Under the pieces are notes generated by a model, which ran no database searches, was not told the origin of the DNA, and worked only from the letters and a program-made list of their open reading frames with translations. A stretch of DNA of 64,000 nucleotides, taken from assembly GCF_039528515.1 (NCBI RefSeq), contig NZ_BAAALT010000053.1, forward strand, positions 1-64,000, read 5' to 3'. Position 1 is the stretch's first letter; the number at the start of each line of letters is the position of its first letter. Source of the DNA: Luedemannella flava. Its GTDB lineage: Bacteria; Actinomycetota; Actinomycetes; Mycobacteriales; Micromonosporaceae. A program made the position numbers and the translations under genes. Below, in pieces: positions 17,485 to 26,534 of this stretch.

Positions 17485-20400
17485 CCGCGGTGATCTTCCG
17501 CATGATGGGCGCCCGGCGGGCCCATGTCGCCATCGTGTTCGCGCTGGCCGTCCTCGCCATCGCGGCATCGGTGGCGGCCCCGGTCTACCTGTTGGCCGGT
17601 GGGCGGAGCCTCGTCGCGGCCACGGTGGCGGCGGCCACTCCGCGCGAGGTCACGATCACGGTGCAACAGCAGATCGTCTTCGAACCGTCGCCCGACGGTG
17701 AGACCCCCGCGCCGGAAGGGGATGCCTTCACCTTCCAGAGCGAGGCCGCCGATATCGTGCGGACACCGGGATTCACCCCCACGTACGGGGCGGACACCCA
17801 GGTCGTCGTGGCGACCGGCCCGCCGAGCATCCCGGCGGGGCACGTCTACAAGCTCGCGTCGCGCGACCACTCCTGCGAGCACGTCGTCCTGACCGCCGGC
17901 CGGTGCCCGGGTGGCCCCAACGAGGTCATGCTAGGGGAAACCCTGGCCAGGGAGTTGGCCGTCGCACCGGGCGCCACCGTGAACCTGCGGGCCATCGAGT
18001 TCGAGCCCAGCCCCGGCAGTGGCCCGCCCACCCGCGTCCCCGGCGGTGGGCCCCGACCCATGTCGGTGGTCGGGATCTACCACCCGGCCGACCCGGCGGC
18101 GGGGTTCTGGGGCCTCGATGTGCTCGACACCCCGCTCGACCCGGCCGAGCTACCGATCCTGACCAACCTGCGTACGCTGTCGGCCCTGCCGCATCAGCAG
18201 GAGCAGCGTTCGATCGTGGCCGAGCCGCTGCCCGGCACCATCACCGCCGACCGGATGGACCAGCTCAGCGCCGACCTGGACCGGACGCTGACGGGTCGCG
18301 ACGGCATCGTCCCGTCCAGCGGCCTCACCCGGCTGCTGGCCACCTTCCGGGCCGACCTGCAGACGATGAAGGTGGCGCCGACCTTCGCCGCCGGAGCCCT
18401 CGTGGTGTTGTGCTGGTTCGTCATCTTCGTGGCGATGGCGCACACCACCGAGGCCCGTCGGGCCGAGCTCGGTCTGCTGAAACTGCGCGGCGCGAGCGGC
18501 GCGGACCAGGCCTGGCTCGCCCTCGCCGAGAACGTGGTCGCGCTGACCGCGGGCGGGTTCGTCGGCTATCTCGTCGGCCACGCGGCCATCTGGCTGGTGG
18601 CCCGGACGCTGCTGCCCGTGCCGGTGGCAGTGCCTGTCACGCTGTCGCCCCTGCCGTACGCCGCGGTCACGCTGATCGGCGCGATCGGCGCCGGGGTGCT
18701 GGCACTGCGGCGCGATCTGATGTCGCCGGCCCTGGAACTGATGCGCCGGGTGCCGAGCCGGCTCGGCCGGACGCAGGGCGTGCTGGTCGCCATCGTGGTC
18801 ACCGCCCTCGCGGCCGCCTCCGTGGCGCAACTGAACGCCAACCCCGGCGACCTGGGCGGCCTGGGCGTACTCGCGCCGGGCCTGGTGGTTCTGGCCGGCG
18901 GTCCGCTCCTGTCCCGCCTGCTCGACCCGGTCGTCGGTTGGCTGGGGCGGCGGGCACTGCGGCGCGGTCGGCTCGCGTCGGCGCTGGCCAGCCTGCACTT
19001 CGCCCGGCGGGGTAGCGGCGGGCGGGCGCTGGCCCTGCTCGTGGTGGCCGTCGGCCTGTTCGGCTATGCGGTGATCGCGGCCGATACCGCCGATCGGGTA
19101 CGCACCCGTGAGGCGCGCCAGTCCATCGCCGCCGACCGGGCGGTGTCGGTCGGCGCGGTCCTGCCCGACCGGCTGATCCGGGCGGTGCGTCAGGTCGACC
19201 CGGAGGGCCGCTACGCCATGGCGGTCGTGGTCCGTCCCGACGGGCAGCGCGGGGACGTGCTGGCCGTCGACTCGGTGCGACTGCCGGCCGTGGCGTTCTG
19301 GCCCGACGGGGCGCCCGTCGCGGTCGGTTCCGTGCCGGCCCGGCTTCGTCCGCCCGTCGCGCCGGTTGTCACCGTGACCGGCACGTCGCTGGTGCTGCGG
19401 GCGACCGCTTCGCTGACGCCGGGCCGGGTGCTGGCCATCCGGGTCTGGGTCGCCCCGACCAATGGCGAACCGGCCACCAGCGTGGCGTTCGGATCGATCA
19501 GGCCCGGTTCGGCCGACTACCGGGTCGACGTGCCGTGCGCCCAGGGCTGCCGGCTGGGCAACCTGTCGTTGCAGCAGCGGGTGATCATCAACGACGGCTC
19601 CGTCGGCACCACCACCTCCCTGGGGAGCACCGTCGTGCTCAACAGCCTGCGCCAGGGCGGGCCCGATCAGGAGCTGGTATCGGCGGCGGGCTTCGGCGGC
19701 TGGAGCGAGCGCAGCCTCGGCGCGCTCAAGCTGACGCCCGACCCGGCCGGCCTGCAGGTCAGCGTCCTCGGCGCCGGCGGCCGGACCGCGGCCATCGGCC
19801 CACCCGACACGCCAGCCGCCCTGCCGATGGTCGCCGCCGGCGGCCAGTACCCCCTCAACGGCGCAGTCCTCGTCGGCGCGGACGTGCCGGCGGAACCGGT
19901 CGCCACGATGCCGTCGCTGCCACGGGCCGGGAAGCAGGGCGCGATCATCGACCTGGAGTACTTCACCCGCTACGCCGAGAGTTACCACCCGACGGCGCAT
20001 GGTCAGGTCTGGTTGAACGACCGGGCACCCGCGGACGTCCTCGACCGGTTGCGCGGCGCCGGCCTAATCGTCTCCGCCGACCGTCGCCTGTCCGCCGACC
20101 TCACGACCGCCGGCCAACGCCCCGAAGCGATCGGTTTGAACTTCTTCGTGGGGGCGGCGCTGCTCGGCGTGATCCTCGGGCTGGCCGGTCTGGCCCTGGT
20201 GGCCGGTGTCGAACGCCGGTCCCGGGCCGAGGAGCTGCGCAACCTGCTCGTGCAGGGCCTGCCCCGGCGCATCATGCGCGGCGCCAGCCTGCGCGGCTAT
20301 CTGCTCCTGGTCGTGCCGGCCAGCCTGTTCGGCGCGATCGTGGCCGAGGTGGCCTGGATTCTGACCCGGGCCGGCATCCCGACCGGCGAGCCGGTCGCCG

Positions 20401-20633
20401 ACGGGTTCGCCCTGGTCCTGCCGGGAACGACCGCGGTGCTGGCCTGGGCCGCGACCGCCGTCGCCCTGATCGTGGCCGCGGCCCTCCTGGGCGCCGCGTT
20501 GGCCCGGGCCGTCGATCGAGGCCCGCGGTCCGCGTGGCGCGGGGCCGGCGGGCCGGTCCCGTCACCGCGTCCGCCCGACCCGTCGGGGCCGGTGGGCTCC
20601 AGAGACAGTTCCAGCGAGAGGAGTACGGCGTGA
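17481..20633 (+). CDS. FtsX-like ABC transporter permease (second of two)
   Basis: 1050 residues, homologous in layout to the preceding permease: N-terminal helix (AIVFALAVLAIAASVAAPVY), long extracellular domain, helix group around 295-480 with EARRAELGLLKLRGASGADQ, second extracellular domain, and C-terminal helices with RSRAEELRNLLVQGLPRRIM. The pair therefore probably forms a heterodimeric channel. The start overlaps the previous stop by 4 bases with GAGGAG upstream. The end overlaps the ATPase start (GTGA at 20630-20633). The operon is permease-permease-ATPase with no regulator; its substrate is not indicated. The C-terminal tail after the last helix is Pro/Ser/Arg-rich and probably disordered. 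Confidence 0.9.
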   Translation: MTAVIFRMMGARRAHVAIVFALAVLAIAASVAAPVYLLAGGRSLVAATVAAATPREVTITVQQQIVFEPSPDGETPAPEGDAFTFQSEAADIVRTPGFTPTYGADTQVVVATGPPSIPAGHVYKLASRDHSCEHVVLTAGRCPGGPNEVMLGETLARELAVAPGATVNLRAIEFEPSPGSGPPTRVPGGGPRPMSVVGIYHPADPAAGFWGLDVLDTPLDPAELPILTNLRTLSALPHQQEQRSIVAEPLPGTITADRMDQLSADLDRTLTGRDGIVPSSGLTRLLATFRADLQTMKVAPTFAAGALVVLCWFVIFVAMAHTTEARRAELGLLKLRGASGADQAWLALAENVVALTAGGFVGYLVGHAAIWLVARTLLPVPVAVPVTLSPLPYAAVTLIGAIGAGVLALRRDLMSPALELMRRVPSRLGRTQGVLVAIVVTALAAASVAQLNANPGDLGGLGVLAPGLVVLAGGPLLSRLLDPVVGWLGRRALRRGRLASALASLHFARRGSGGRALALLVVAVGLFGYAVIAADTADRVRTREARQSIAADRAVSVGAVLPDRLIRAVRQVDPEGRYAMAVVVRPDGQRGDVLAVDSVRLPAVAFWPDGAPVAVGSVPARLRPPVAPVVTVTGTSLVLRATASLTPGRVLAIRVWVAPTNGEPATSVAFGSIRPGSADYRVDVPCAQGCRLGNLSLQQRVIINDGSVGTTTSLGSTVVLNSLRQGGPDQELVSAAGFGGWSERSLGALKLTPDPAGLQVSVLGAGGRTAAIGPPDTPAALPMVAAGGQYPLNGAVLVGADVPAEPVATMPSLPRAGKQGAIIDLEYFTRYAESYHPTAHGQVWLNDRAPADVLDRLRGAGLIVSADRRLSADLTTAGQRPEAIGLNFFVGAALLGVILGLAGLALVAGVERRSRAEELRNLLVQGLPRRIMRGASLRGYLLLVVPASLFGAIVAEVAWILTRAGIPTGEPVADGFALVLPGTTAVLAWAATAVALIVAAALLGAALARAVDRGPRSAWRGAGGPVPSPRPPDPSGPVGSRDSSSERSTA

Positions 20634-21475
20634 CGACGGGACTGGCGGTGGCATGTCGGCGGGTGGTGCACATCTACCGGGCCGAGGCCGGCGACGTGGT
20701 CGCCCTGGCCGGGGTCGACCTGTCCATCGGCCCCGGCGAGATGCTGGCGCTGGTCGGCCCGTCCGGGTCGGGCAAGTCGACGCTGGTCGCCCTCCTGGCC
20801 GGACTGATGCGCCCGTCCGCCGGGCTGGTGAACATCGGCACGTACGACATGGGCAAGCTGTCGGACAAGGAGATCTCGCGGCTGCGCGGCACGCAGATCG
20901 GCGTCGTCGTCCAGAACGCCACCCGCAACCTGTTGCCGTACGTCAGCCTGCGCCGCAACATCATGCTGGCCCAGCGCCGCGCCGCCCGTACCAAGGGTGT
21001 GAAGCTGGACGATCCGGATCGCGTGCTCGACCTCGTCGGTCTCGGCGGCCAGGGCAACGCCGCGGTCGACACCCTCCCACCGGGTGCGCGCCAACGGGCC
21101 GCCCTCGCCGTCGGGATCGCCGCCGGCCCCGGCCTGCTCCTTGTCGACGAACCGACCAGCCAGCTCGACACCGGCGGTCGCGACGAGGTCGTCCACGCCC
21201 TCGAGACGGTCAACGCCGAGCGGGGCACCACCATCGTGGTGGTGACCCACGACGGCGACGTGGGTGCCCGCCTCGGCCGTGCCGTCACCATCCGGGACGG
21301 CCGGGTGGGTGCCGAAGGCCGCGACGGGCAGGACTTCGCCGTGGTGGCCGGCGACGGCACCGTACAGCTCCCGCCGCAGGTGCTCGAACGGTTCCCGGAA
21401 GGGACGTTGTTCACGGTCGTGCAGTCCGACGACGAGGTCAGCCTCAGGGCGTACGTCCAGACGCCGGCTCATTAG
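20630..21475 (+). CDS. ABC transporter ATP-binding protein with atypical signature motif
   Basis: 281 residues of the LolD/MacB type. Walker A is GPSGSGKST (about residues 43-51), the Q-loop lies in GVVVQNATRNLLPY, Walker B is LLLVDEPTSQLD and the H-loop is VVVTHDGD. The signature motif normally reads LSGGQQQR; here the place reads LPPGARQRAALAVGI. The Ser-Gly-Gly is replaced by Pro-Pro-Gly, which should weaken ATP contact from this subunit. A C-terminal extension (about 230-281, with VQLPPQVLERFPEGTLFTVV) follows the ATPase fold. The GTG start overlaps the upstream permease stop. Longer in-frame readings are antisense noise inside the permease gene. Confidence 0.9.
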   Translation: MTTGLAVACRRVVHIYRAEAGDVVALAGVDLSIGPGEMLALVGPSGSGKSTLVALLAGLMRPSAGLVNIGTYDMGKLSDKEISRLRGTQIGVVVQNATRNLLPYVSLRRNIMLAQRRAARTKGVKLDDPDRVLDLVGLGGQGNAAVDTLPPGARQRAALAVGIAAGPGLLLVDEPTSQLDTGGRDEVVHALETVNAERGTTIVVVTHDGDVGARLGRAVTIRDGRVGAEGRDGQDFAVVAGDGTVQLPPQVLERFPEGTLFTVVQSDDEVSLRAYVQTPAH

Positions 21476-21494
21476 CGTCGTCACGACGGGTTGG

Positions 21495-21977
21495 CTACTG
21501 CAGCCCGCCGCGGACCGAGGTGATGCGCTGGGTGTTGAAGCCGAGCCAGTGCATCCGCCCGATGTACCGGGCGTGTTCGACCTTCAGGCACCGGTCGACG
21601 ATCACCGTGAGCCCGCCGTCCTCGGCGATCCGGTTGCCCTCGTCGTTGATCACGCCGAACTGGCACCAGACGCTGTCCGCGCCCATCGCCACCGCGTCCC
21701 GCGCGATCCCCGGCAGCGCTTCCGGCGCGCGGAAGACGTTGACGACGTCCACCGGCACGGGCACGTCCACCAGGCTCGGGTAGGACCGCTCGCCGAGGAT
21801 CTCGGTCTCGCGGGGGTTCACCGGGATCACGTGGTATCCGTGCCGCTTGAGGTAGTAGCCGACGAAGTAGCTGGCCCGCAGCTCGTTGCTCGACAGGCCG
21901 ACGATCGCGATCGTCGTGGCGTGGTGGAGCACGCGCTGGATCGTCACCGGGTCCTGGTACCGCGTCAGATCCGTCAT
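21495..21977 (-). CDS. CoA-binding (Rossmann) domain protein
   Basis: 160 residues of the YccU-type CoA-binding family. The N-terminal nucleotide-binding loop is IAIVGLSSNELRASYFVGYY. HGYHVIPVNPRETEILGE and ADSVWCQFGVINDEGNRIAE are typical of the family, as is the C-terminal VIVDRCLKVEHAR. Its precise function is unknown. In several actinomycetes this gene follows the O-acetylhomoserine sulfhydrylase gene, and here it overlaps it by 4 bases (ATGA), so a role in methionine or cysteine metabolism is plausible. It is the last gene of the minus-strand metX-metY unit. Confidence 0.9.
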   Translation of the reverse strand: MTDLTRYQDPVTIQRVLHHATTIAIVGLSSNELRASYFVGYYLKRHGYHVIPVNPRETEILGERSYPSLVDVPVPVDVVNVFRAPEALPGIARDAVAMGADSVWCQFGVINDEGNRIAEDGGLTVIVDRCLKVEHARYIGRMHWLGFNTQRITSVRGGLQ

Positions 21978-23296
21978 GCGGTCGCCGCCTCCTTCACGTA
22001 CGCGAGAGCCTGTTCGAGGTCCCAGATCAGGTCCTCGACGGACTCGGTGCCCACCGACAACCGGACCGTCCCGGGCGCGACGCCGGCCGCGCGGAGCTCG
22101 TCGTCGCTCAGCTGCCGGTGCGTCGTACTCGCGGGGTGGATGACCAGGCTCTTCGCGTCGCCGACGTTCGCCAGGTGGGACCAGAGCGTCAGCCCGCGGA
22201 TCAGTTCCTGCCCGCCGGCCCGGCCGCCGGCGCAGTCGAACGAGAACACCGCCCCCGCTCCGCCCGGCAGGTACTTCGCCACCAGCGGCTGGTACCTGCT
22301 GTCCGGGAGACCGGGATAGGTCACGTTCGACGCCAGCGGATGCGTCGCCAGGAACTCCGCAACCGCCCGCGCGTTCGCGACGTGCCGTTCCATCCGCAGC
22401 GACAGCGTCTCCAGCCCCTGCAGGAACAGGAACGCGTTGAATGGGGAGAGGGCGCCGCCGAGGTCGCGCAGGGTCTCGGCCCGCAACTTCATCAGGTAGC
22501 CGTACGTCCCGAACGTCTCGTGGAACCGCAGGCCGTGGTAGGCCGGCGACGGATCGGCGATCACGGGGAAGCGCCCGTTGGACCAGTCGAAGGTGCCGGC
22601 CTCGACGACCACGCCGCCGATGCTCGTGCCGTGCCCGCCGATGAACTTGGTCGCCGAGTGGATCACGATGTCGGCGCCCCACTCGATCGGGCGGCACAGG
22701 TACGGCGTCGCGAACGTACTATCGACGATGAGCGGCGCGTCGTGCTCGTGCGCGATGGCCGCCACCGCCTCGATGTCCAGCACGTTGCCGGCCGGGTTGC
22801 CGATCGTCTCGCCGAACAACGCCTTGGTGTTGGGGCGGACGGCCCGCCGCCACGCGTCCAGGTCGTCCGGGTCGACCCAGGTCAGCTCGACGTTCAGCTT
22901 GCGCAGCAGGTGCTTGAGCTGGTTGACCGTCCCGCCGTAGAGGGCCGAGGACGCCACGACGTGGTCGCCCGGCTGCAGCAGGGTGAACAGCGCCGCCGCC
23001 TGCGCGGCGATGCCGCTGGCGAAGGCCACGGCGCCACAGCCACCCTCGAGGTTGGCCACCCGCTCCTCGAACACCGCGACGGTCGGGTTCATGATGCGCG
23101 AGTACGTGTTGCCGTACTCCTGCAGGTTGAAGTAGGCCGCGGCCGATTCCGGGTCCTCGAACACGTAGCTCGTCGTCTGGAAGATCGGCACCGCGCGTGC
23201 CCCCGTGTTCGGGTCCGGTCGCTGCCCGGCGTGGAGCTGGCGGGTCTCGAACCCGAACGCGCGGGCCTCCTCGGCGCGTGGCGGCCTGTCGGTCAC
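21974..23296 (-). CDS. metY: O-acetylhomoserine sulfhydrylase (MetY-like)
   Basis: 440 residues of the Cys/Met metabolism PLP-dependent family. The start FGFETRQLHAGQRPDPNTGA and PIFQTTSYVFED are characteristic of O-acetylhomoserine (thiol)-lyases. The PLP-binding Lys lies in VIHSATKFIGGHG. Substrate-site features include NTYSRIMNPT and SVGTESVEDLIWDL near the end. The enzyme converts O-acetylhomoserine plus sulfide to homocysteine in the cytosol. The start is a GTG overlapping the metX stop, so the two are translationally coupled. Since the metX here is 5'-truncated, the supply of O-acetylhomoserine must come from elsewhere or the pathway is impaired. Confidence 0.93.
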   Translation of the reverse strand: MTDRPPRAEEARAFGFETRQLHAGQRPDPNTGARAVPIFQTTSYVFEDPESAAAYFNLQEYGNTYSRIMNPTVAVFEERVANLEGGCGAVAFASGIAAQAAALFTLLQPGDHVVASSALYGGTVNQLKHLLRKLNVELTWVDPDDLDAWRRAVRPNTKALFGETIGNPAGNVLDIEAVAAIAHEHDAPLIVDSTFATPYLCRPIEWGADIVIHSATKFIGGHGTSIGGVVVEAGTFDWSNGRFPVIADPSPAYHGLRFHETFGTYGYLMKLRAETLRDLGGALSPFNAFLFLQGLETLSLRMERHVANARAVAEFLATHPLASNVTYPGLPDSRYQPLVAKYLPGGAGAVFSFDCAGGRAGGQELIRGLTLWSHLANVGDAKSLVIHPASTTHRQLSDDELRAAGVAPGTVRLSVGTESVEDLIWDLEQALAYVKEAATA

Positions 23297-24363
23297 GAGG
23301 GTGTCTCCGTTCGCGGTCCGGCGAGGAAGCGGCGGACGATGGGCGTCTGCCGGGCTTCCTCGAGCAGGAAGCAGTCATGGCCGTACGGCGCGTCGATGAT
23401 ATGGAACTCGACCGGCTTGTCGAGCGTGCGGAGCGCGTCGGAGATCTCCCGCGACCCGGACGGCGGGTACAGCCAGTCGGAGCTGAAGGCGATCAGCAGC
23501 GTCCGCGCGGACACGCCGGCGAGCGCCCGTTCGAGCGACCCGCCGCCGTGCTGCCGGGCGAGGTCGAAGTAGGTCAGCGCCCGGGACAGGTACAGGTAGG
23601 TGTTGGCGTCGAAGCGCTTGACGAACGAGTCGGCCTGATGGCGCAGGTAGCTCTCGACCTCGAACTCTGGCACGTCGAGCGTGTACCGGATGTCCCCGGC
23701 CGACTGCAGCCGCCGGCCGAACCGGTCCGTCAGCGCCGGCGCCGACAGGTACGTGATGTGGCCGACCATCCGCGCGACGCCCATGCCGGCGTCGGGCGCG
23801 CGGCCCGTGCCGTGGTAGTGGCCGCCCTGCCAGGCGGGGTCGCGCATGATCGCCTCCCGTGCGATCGCGTTCCACGCCACCCCCTGCGGATGCAGCGCGT
23901 GCGTGGAGGCGATCGCCACGACGGCGTCGACCTGGTCGGGGTAGCGCACCGCCCACTCCAGCGCCTGCATCCCGCCGAGCGAACCGCCGGCCACGGCCGC
24001 GAGCCGCTCGATGCCCAGGACGTCCAGGAACGCCCGCTGGCACCGCACCATGTCCGCGACGGTGATGACGGGAAAGTCGGATCCGTGCGGCCTGCCGGTC
24101 GCCGGATCGATTGACGAAGGCCCGGTCGTGCCGCGGCACCCGCCGAGCAGGTTGGTGCACACGACGAAGAAGCGGTCGGTGTCGAACGCCCGGACTACAC
24201 GTGGCTGCACGTACCGGTCGTCGACGCCAAGGGCCACCTCACCCACGAGGGCGGCGTACTCGACAGCCCGGGCCTGTACGCGCTGGGGCTTCCCCTGCTG
24301 AGGCGACGCAAGTCGACCTTCATCCACGGCATCGAGGACGACGCGCGCGATGTGATCGACCAT
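23293..24363 (-). pseudogene. metX: 5'-truncated homoserine O-acetyltransferase (metX) joined to foreign sequence
   Basis: From about 24192 downward the frame is clear MetX: RAFDTDRFFVVCTNLLGGCR, GTTGPSSI, nucleophile Ser in AVAGGSLGGMQALEWA, Asp in SSDWLYPP and His in YGHDCFLLEE. The catalytic triad is complete. Upstream of 24192 the frame stays open to an ATG at 24363, but this 57-residue part does not resemble MetX. On the opposite strand the same DNA encodes the end of a flavoprotein (24184-24381). So roughly the first 85 MetX residues, including the first strands of the hydrolase fold, were lost at a recombination junction at 24184-24192. The product may be made but is probably inactive. 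The end overlaps metY by 4 bases. Confidence 0.75.
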
Positions 24364-24381
24364 CTCGCGCGCAACCTCTGA
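24184..24381 (+). pseudogene. C-terminal fragment of an FAD-dependent oxidoreductase
   Basis: Plus-strand translation gives ERPDYTWLHVPVVDAKGHLT, then HEGGVLDSPGLYALGLPLLR, RRKSTFIHGIEDDARDVIDH and LARNL before a stop. This matches the C-terminal end of flavin monooxygenase-like proteins (pattern G-Y-R-P-D-Y-x-W-L, SPGLYxLGLP, IxGIxDDA). About 65 residues remain; the upstream part is replaced by antisense metX. It has no start or promoter and should be inert. Confidence 0.75.
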
Positions 24382-24419
24382 GGAGGGCGTCGGGAAGCGA
24401 CTCTATTGACTGTGGTCCG

Positions 24420-24433
24420 TGTTAACGCAAACA
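24420..24433. promoter_or_regulatory. Operator-like element upstream of the GH43 gene
   Basis: TGTTAACGCAAACA, one mismatch from the palindrome upstream of GH95 (4152-4165, read on its gene strand). TTGACT at 24406-24411 is a possible -35 box, which would put the element across the spacer and -10 region, a repressor position. Binding by a LacI-type protein is inference. Confidence 0.5.
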
Positions 24434-24495
24434 TTTAGGTCCACACCGTGGCTCCGCGTCCCCTCCCCGGAGCCATCCTCCCTTCAGGAGTGGAC

Positions 24496-26022
24496 ATGTT
24501 CCCTGACAAACGGCTGTCCTCCACCGACCGCCCCCGACGGCGCCGCCGCGCCCTGGCCGCGCTGGTCGGCCTCACTGTGGTCGGCGGTGTGGCCGCGGTC
24601 GTGCCCGCGTTCACGGCCAACGCCGCCACCATCGACCCGACGGCGTACTACCAGATCGTGTCGCGGCACAGCGGCAAGGCGATCAACATCGTCGGCGCCT
24701 CGACCGCGAACGGCGCGGGTGTGGAGCAACGCACCCGCGCCACCTCGCAGACCAGTCAGCAGTTCCAGTTCGTCGACGCCGGCAGCGGCTACTACAAGCT
24801 GCGCGCCCGGCACAGCGGCTCGCTCATCGACATCGCGAGCGCGTCGACCGCCGACGGCGCCAACGTGCTGCAATGGTCGGACAACGGCGGCACCAACCAG
24901 CAGTTCCGCGTCGTGGACACCGACAGCGGGTACGTGAAGCTGCTCAACCGCAACAGCGGCAAGGCGCTGGACGTGTGGGGGTGGTCCACCGCGGACGGCG
25001 GCCGGATCTCGCAGTACACCGACACCAACGGCGCCAACCAGCAGTGGCAGCTGGTCCCGGTCGGCGCCACCCCGACGACCACCTACGCCGGCTACCTGTT
25101 CAGCTACTTCACCGGCGAGGGCACCGCGAACGGCGAGCAGGTCTACTTCGGCCTGAGCCAGGGCAACGACCCCATCCGCTACCGCACCCTGAACGGCGGA
25201 AACCCGGTGCTGACGTCGGCGTTGGGCACCCGTGGCGCCCGCGATCCGTTCATTATCCGATCACCGCAGGGCGACCGCTTCTACCAGATCGCCACCGACC
25301 TGCGCATCTACGGCAACGGCAACTGGGACGCCGCGCAGCGAACGGGCAGCAGGTCCATCCTGGTCTGGGAGTCCACCGACCTGGTCAACTGGAGCTCACC
25401 CTGGCTCGCCCGGGTCTCCCCGGACACGGCCGGAAACACCTGGGCGCCCGAGGCGTACTACGACGAGACCCTCGGCAGGTATGTGGTCTTCTGGGCCGCC
25501 AAGCTCTACGCCACGAGCGACACCAACCACACCGGTACGAGCTACAACCGCATGATGTACGCCACGACGAGCGACTTCCGCACGTTCAGCGCCGCGCAGA
25601 TCTGGGTCGACAAGGGCTACTCGACGATCGACTCCACCATCATCAAGCACAGCGGTACGTACTACCGGTACACCAAGGACGAGCGCAGCGCGTCGCAGTC
25701 GGCGTGCGGCAAGTTCATCCTCGCCGAGCGGTCCGGCACGATCCTCAACACGAACTACACCTTCCTGCGTGAGTGCATCGGGCAGGGCTCGATCAGCCAG
25801 GGCGAGGGCCCGCTGGTGTTCAAATCGAACACGGAGAACCGTTGGTACCTGTTCATCGACGAGTACGGCGGGCGCGGCTACATCCCGTTCACCACGACGG
25901 ACCTGACGACCGGAGCGTGGTCGATGGTGTCCAGCTACACGATGCCCGGCCGGCCACGGCACGGCACCGTCCTGCCGGTCACCCAGGCCGAGTACGACCG
26001 CCTCGTGCAACGCTGGGGCTGA
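24496..26022 (+). CDS. Secreted GH43-like glycoside hydrolase with N-terminal ricin-type (CBM13) lectin domain
   Basis: 508 residues. The signal peptide has a very basic start (RPRRRRRALAALVGL) and ends at ANAA. Residues about 45-185 form a ricin B-type trefoil with three repeats ending SQQFQFVD, NQQFRVVD and NQQWQLVP. The rest (about 195-508) is a five-bladed GH43-like propeller: general base Asp in ARDPFIIRS, the middle Asp in STIDSTIIKH, acid Glu in QGEGPLVFKS, and TWAPEAYYDE. GH43 enzymes invert alpha-L-arabinofuranosides or beta-xylosides, so arabinoxylan side chains or arabinan are likely substrates. The ATG at 24496 follows AGGAG. The upstream operator-like element suggests co-regulation with GH95. 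Confidence 0.9.
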   Translation: MFPDKRLSSTDRPRRRRRALAALVGLTVVGGVAAVVPAFTANAATIDPTAYYQIVSRHSGKAINIVGASTANGAGVEQRTRATSQTSQQFQFVDAGSGYYKLRARHSGSLIDIASASTADGANVLQWSDNGGTNQQFRVVDTDSGYVKLLNRNSGKALDVWGWSTADGGRISQYTDTNGANQQWQLVPVGATPTTTYAGYLFSYFTGEGTANGEQVYFGLSQGNDPIRYRTLNGGNPVLTSALGTRGARDPFIIRSPQGDRFYQIATDLRIYGNGNWDAAQRTGSRSILVWESTDLVNWSSPWLARVSPDTAGNTWAPEAYYDETLGRYVVFWAAKLYATSDTNHTGTSYNRMMYATTSDFRTFSAAQIWVDKGYSTIDSTIIKHSGTYYRYTKDERSASQSACGKFILAERSGTILNTNYTFLRECIGQGSISQGEGPLVFKSNTENRWYLFIDEYGGRGYIPFTTTDLTTGAWSMVSSYTMPGRPRHGTVLPVTQAEYDRLVQRWG

Positions 26023-26031
26023 CGCGCTGAC

Positions 26032-26059
26032 AGCGGCCACGCCGGCAGGCGTGGCCGCT
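26032..26059. terminator. 12-bp hairpin after the GH43 gene
   Basis: AGCGGCCACGCC, loop GGCA, GGCGTGGCCGCT. It lies between convergent genes and touches the stop codon of the minus-strand gene, so it may terminate both. Confidence 0.7.
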
Positions 26060-26534
26060 ACCCGCTCACCGGCACGCGTGCCCGGGCCAGGCCCGGGTGG
26101 CGCATCCGGGTGAGCGACACGCCGAGCCCGTACGTGACGAAGTGGCCCTCGGGGCGGATCTCGATGATCCGGCTCTGCGACAGGCGTTCGCGCGGCAGCC
26201 GGTGCATCATCGCCGACAGGATGCGCGCGCCTTCGCGCGAGCCGGCCTCGTGCACGACGGCGGTGGCGGGGAAGCTGACGGTCGCGGGCGGGATCGGGAA
26301 CAGCAGCGACAGGGGCCCGCCGCGGCGTACCGGGACCGTGACCGAGACCCGCCCGTCGGCCGCGATGTGCCGTGCCTTCCAGCCGTCACTCGCGACGACC
26401 ACGAACAGCCGCCGGTCGTGTGCGGCGTAGAGCACGCCCGTGCTGCGCGGCGCGCCGGCCGGGGTGACGTGGCTCAGCACCGCGAACGACGCCCTGCCCA
26501 GAGCGCTCCACACCTGGTCCGTGGTCAGTGTCAC
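26058..26534 (-). CDS. Pyridoxamine 5'-phosphate oxidase-like FMN-binding protein
   Basis: About 158 residues from the GTG of VTLTTDQVWSALGRASFAVL; a longer GTG start at 26615 would add 27 residues without family resemblance. The split-barrel pattern is clear: SHVTPAGAPRSTGVLYAAHD, RRLFVVVASDGWKARHIAAD and RVSVTVPVRRGG. Such proteins bind FMN, F420 or haem and act as small oxidoreductases; the cofactor here cannot be told. C-terminal part RIIEIRPEGHFVTYGLGVSL differs from PdxH, so this is not the vitamin B6 enzyme. It stands alone, convergent with GH43. Confidence 0.8.
   Translation of the reverse strand: MTLTTDQVWSALGRASFAVLSHVTPAGAPRSTGVLYAAHDRRLFVVVASDGWKARHIAADGRVSVTVPVRRGGPLSLLFPIPPATVSFPATAVVHEAGSREGARILSAMMHRLPRERLSQSRIIEIRPEGHFVTYGLGVSLTRMRHPGLARARVPVSG

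Noticed and set aside
18150..20000. 616-residue open frame on the minus strand
   Set aside because: Antisense to the second permease, no domain or ribosome site.
21476..21488. CGTCG-TCA-CGACG hairpin after the ABC ATPase gene
   Set aside because: Only 5 bp of stem; frequent by chance in GC-rich DNA.
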